Positions 5,118 through 7,006 of a DNA stretch of 7,006 bases are shown piece by piece (position 1 is the first letter of the stretch; each line of letters starts with the position of its first letter). The stretch is from positions 1 through 7,006 of the forward strand of contig JAAYLJ010000076.1 of the NCBI GenBank assembly GCA_012521935.1, written 5' to 3'. The DNA is from Campylobacteraceae bacterium (GTDB lineage Bacteria > Campylobacterota > Campylobacteria > Campylobacterales > Campylobacteraceae). The translations under genes and the position numbers were made by a program. The notes below the pieces were generated by a model, which saw only the letters and a list, made by a program, of their open reading frames with translations, made no database searches and was not told the origin of the DNA.

Positions 5118-6254
5118 TTGTCAGACTTAACTTTAGTGATGTTAGGAGCTGGAAATTCTACAAGATTTAATCTTGGTGTGAAAAAACAGTGGCTTAGGGT
5201 GGATGAAGAGCCTTTATGGCTTGTTGCTACAAAACGACTTGAAAAGATGTATGAGTTTCAAAAAATCATAGTTGTTGGCCAACAAGATGAGTTAAGTTAT
5301 ATGGAAAATTTTGCAAATTATCTCTTTTGTAGCGGTGGAGAAAGCAGGCAAGAATCGCTTAAAAACGCTTTAGAGCATGTTGATAGTGAATTTGTAATGG
5401 TAAGTGATATTGCAAGAGTTTGCGCTTCAAAAGAGATAATTTCAAGGCTCATTGCTAGCAAGGGTTGCGCCGATATTATCGTACCAACACTTAGGATTAG
5501 TGATACAGCATTTTATGATGATAATCCCATTATTAGGGAAGATTTAAGACTCATTCAAACCCCACAACTATCAAAAACTTCTATCTTAAAAGATGCTCTT
5601 AAAAGTAACACTATTTTTACTGATGATAGTAGCGCCATAAAAGCAAAAGGTGGAACTGTTTGGTTTGTAGAGGGAGACTCTTCTGCTCATAAGTTAACTT
5701 ACAAAAAAGATAAAAGTGAACTAGGATGTTTAAAACCCCCTTCAAATAGAGCTTTAGTTGGACTTGGATTTGACATTCATGCCTTTAGCAACAAAGGACC
5801 ACTCCTTCTTGGAGGAGTAAAATTAAGTGATGAATTTGGTTTTTTAGCGCACTCAGATGGAGATGTTTTGCTCCACGCACTATGTGACGCTTTGCTTGGA
5901 GCTGCTGGAGCTGGGGATATTGGAGAGCATTTTCCAGATAGTGATGAGAAATACAAAGGGATAAGTTCCCAAACTTTGCTCTTACGCGTAGCAGATTTCA
6001 TAAAAAAGGTTGGGTTTGAGATAGGAAATTGCGACATAACCATCATCGCACAAAAACCAAAAATAAACCCTTTTAAAAAAGAGATTAAACTCAATATTGC
6101 AAAGCTTTTAAATTTACCTCCTAGCAAGATAAATATAAAAGCAAGCACAACTGAAAAGTTAGGTGCAATTGGCAAAGAGGAGGGAGTTTGCGTGTTAGTA
6201 AATACTGTTTTATACTATTTTGATTGGACAAAAGATGAAGATACTAATTGTTGA
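5118..6254 (+). CDS. ispDF: Bifunctional IspD/IspF enzyme of the MEP isoprenoid pathway (378 aa)
   Basis: The fused cytosolic enzyme performs two steps of isoprenoid precursor synthesis: IspD joins MEP and CTP into CDP-methylerythritol, and IspF cyclises the IspE product to MEcPP with loss of CMP. The IspD part (about 1–200) shows LGAGNSTRF (9–17), VKKQWL (21–26), the GGESRQES block (73–80) and VSDIAR (95–100), which replaces the usual HDAAR, as also in Campylobacter. The IspF part (about 212–372) shows GLGFDIHAF with metal ligands D219 and H221, AHSDGDVLLH with H253, GAAGAGDIGEHFPD (261–274) and STTEKLGAIGKEEG (343–356). Both halves look active. Length fits the Campylobacterota fusion (about 370–400). 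The frame is open upstream to a TTG at 4932, but the extra 62 residues do not resemble IspD, have no ribosome binding site and precede the predicted promoter. The regulator gene overlaps its 3' end. Confidence 0.95.
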   Translation: MSDLTLVMLGAGNSTRFNLGVKKQWLRVDEEPLWLVATKRLEKMYEFQKIIVVGQQDELSYMENFANYLFCSGGESRQESLKNALEHVDSEFVMVSDIARVCASKEIISRLIASKGCADIIVPTLRISDTAFYDDNPIIREDLRLIQTPQLSKTSILKDALKSNTIFTDDSSAIKAKGGTVWFVEGDSSAHKLTYKKDKSELGCLKPPSNRALVGLGFDIHAFSNKGPLLLGGVKLSDEFGFLAHSDGDVLLHALCDALLGAAGAGDIGEHFPDSDEKYKGISSQTLLLRVADFIKKVGFEIGNCDITIIAQKPKINPFKKEIKLNIAKLLNLPPSKINIKASTTEKLGAIGKEEGVCVLVNTVLYYFDWTKDEDTNC

Positions 6255-7006
6255 GAATGAAATTTATTTGGCTCAAAGTATAGCTTCTAGGCTTAATGAT
6301 TTAGGGTATATTTGCGATAGTGCTGCCACTATAAAAGAGGCTTTAAGAGATGAGCATTATGATGCTGTTTTGCTCTCAACTAATATCTCTGGACAAAATT
6401 TTTACCCAATTATTGAAAAACATAAATCTTCAATTATCATTTTAATGATCTCTTACATAAGTAATGATACCGTCTCTAAGCCCATTAAAGCTGGAGCGAG
6501 CGATTATATACAAAAACCATTTATGATTGAAGAGTTAATTAGAAAACTTCAACACTTAAAAGAGTTTAATGCCTTACAACTTGAAAATCAAGCTTATAAA
6601 TCATATGTAAATCATCTTTTTGAGAATTTAGATAATCCTAATTTGGATCTTAAAACTCCTTTGCCGCTGCTAATAAAAACTGATTTTCAAAAAAATGCAG
6701 ATGCGCTTGCTTTTAGTTACTCAAAGATTAAAGAAGAGCCTTTTACTTTCATCTCATTGTCAAATCAAAACGCCATAGAGCAGATAGCTAAGACTCCTGA
6801 GAGTGAACTAATTTACATTGTAAATTTACAAGCAGTTAAAAAAAGTGATAAAAATAAGATATTTAACTTCATTGAAAACAAAAGAGCAATCATCTCATCA
6901 ACTGATTCAAATGAAGAAGAGGTAATAAATACCATACATTTAACACAAGAGCATAAAATGTTTGATGATAGCGATATTTTAAGCATTGATGATTATGTAA
7001 AATATA
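6235..7006 (+). CDS. HP1021-family atypical response regulator (3' end outside window)
   Basis: This is an orphan cytoplasmic regulator; in H. pylori HP1021 binds oriC and hinders DnaA and also controls stress and metabolic genes. 257 residues are visible with no stop; the family is about 295–300 aa, so about 40 residues holding the helix-turn-helix lie past the edge. Residues 1–115 are a receiver domain starting KILIVENEI. The phospho-acceptor Asp is replaced by Ser (S48, in VLLSTNISG) and the acidic pair is E7-N8; Lys94 of YIQKPF is kept. Phosphorylation is therefore unlikely. Residues about 130–245 form a middle region with no standard domain that aligns loosely to an NtrC-type AAA+ core. 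The last visible residues, SIDDYVKY, match the family just before its DNA-binding part. The ATG overlaps ispDF by 20 nt with a weak GGA 6 nt upstream, implying translational coupling. Confidence 0.9.
   Translation, partial: MKILIVENEIYLAQSIASRLNDLGYICDSAATIKEALRDEHYDAVLLSTNISGQNFYPIIEKHKSSIIILMISYISNDTVSKPIKAGASDYIQKPFMIEELIRKLQHLKEFNALQLENQAYKSYVNHLFENLDNPNLDLKTPLPLLIKTDFQKNADALAFSYSKIKEEPFTFISLSNQNAIEQIAKTPESELIYIVNLQAVKKSDKNKIFNFIENKRAIISSTDSNEEEVINTIHLTQEHKMFDDSDILSIDDYVKY

Noticed and set aside
5777..6175. Minus-strand 132-codon frame inside the IspF domain
   Set aside because: It is opposite conserved IspF motifs; long antisense frames are common there because of codon bias.
1..7006. 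CRISPR array, tRNA, rRNA, insertion sequence or prophage
   Set aside because: No spaced direct repeats, cloverleaf-like segment, transposase or terminal repeats were seen; nearly all bases belong to housekeeping or regulatory genes.

Overview
The window is AT-rich and gene-dense. Its proteins and gene order point to a member of the Campylobacterota (Epsilonproteobacteria). The best evidence is the right half: mrp on the minus strand, divergent from a fused ispDF on the plus strand, which overlaps an HP1021-type atypical response regulator. From memory, Campylobacter jejuni has the same order (Cj1606c–Cj1607–Cj1608), and Helicobacter pylori has the ispDF–HP1021 pair. The TATAAT-type -10 boxes without clear -35 elements, and the fused IspDF, also fit. 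A diguanylate cyclase makes a free-living or environmental member somewhat more likely than a reduced host-adapted one. I do not name a genus.

Layout: (1) 1–938 (+), the C-terminal part of an MFS transporter of the YcaD-like type, cut by the left edge. (2) 935–2530 (−), a complete YbiT-like ABC-F ATPase. It converges on the transporter so tightly that one TTAA supplies both stop codons. (3) 2531–2619, a short divergent promoter region with two mirrored -10/discriminator elements. (4) 2620–3780 (+), a membrane diguanylate cyclase with about seven predicted helices and a GGEEF active site. (5) 3777–3798, a strong hairpin between convergent genes. (6) 3826–4938 (−), Mrp/ApbC with an N-terminal MIP18-like domain but only one cysteine at the usual CxxC position. 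(7) 4939–5117, a divergent regulatory region. (8) 5118–6254 (+), ispDF, which starts at a TTG with a good ribosome binding site. (9) 6235 to the right edge (+), the HP1021-family regulator, overlapping ispDF by 20 nt and missing its C-terminal DNA-binding domain because the window ends.

Functionally, most transcription units look independent and alternate in strand. The one clear operon is ispDF plus the regulator, which links isoprenoid precursor synthesis to a regulator that in H. pylori controls DnaA access to oriC and stress genes. A single match to the published HP1021 box lies over the predicted ispDF transcription start and suggests autoregulation. Another observation worth following is that the middle of the HP1021-family protein looks like an eroded NtrC-type AAA+ domain. 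I see no CRISPR array, phage, insertion sequence, tRNA or rRNA, and no clear sign of a wholly new multigene system.
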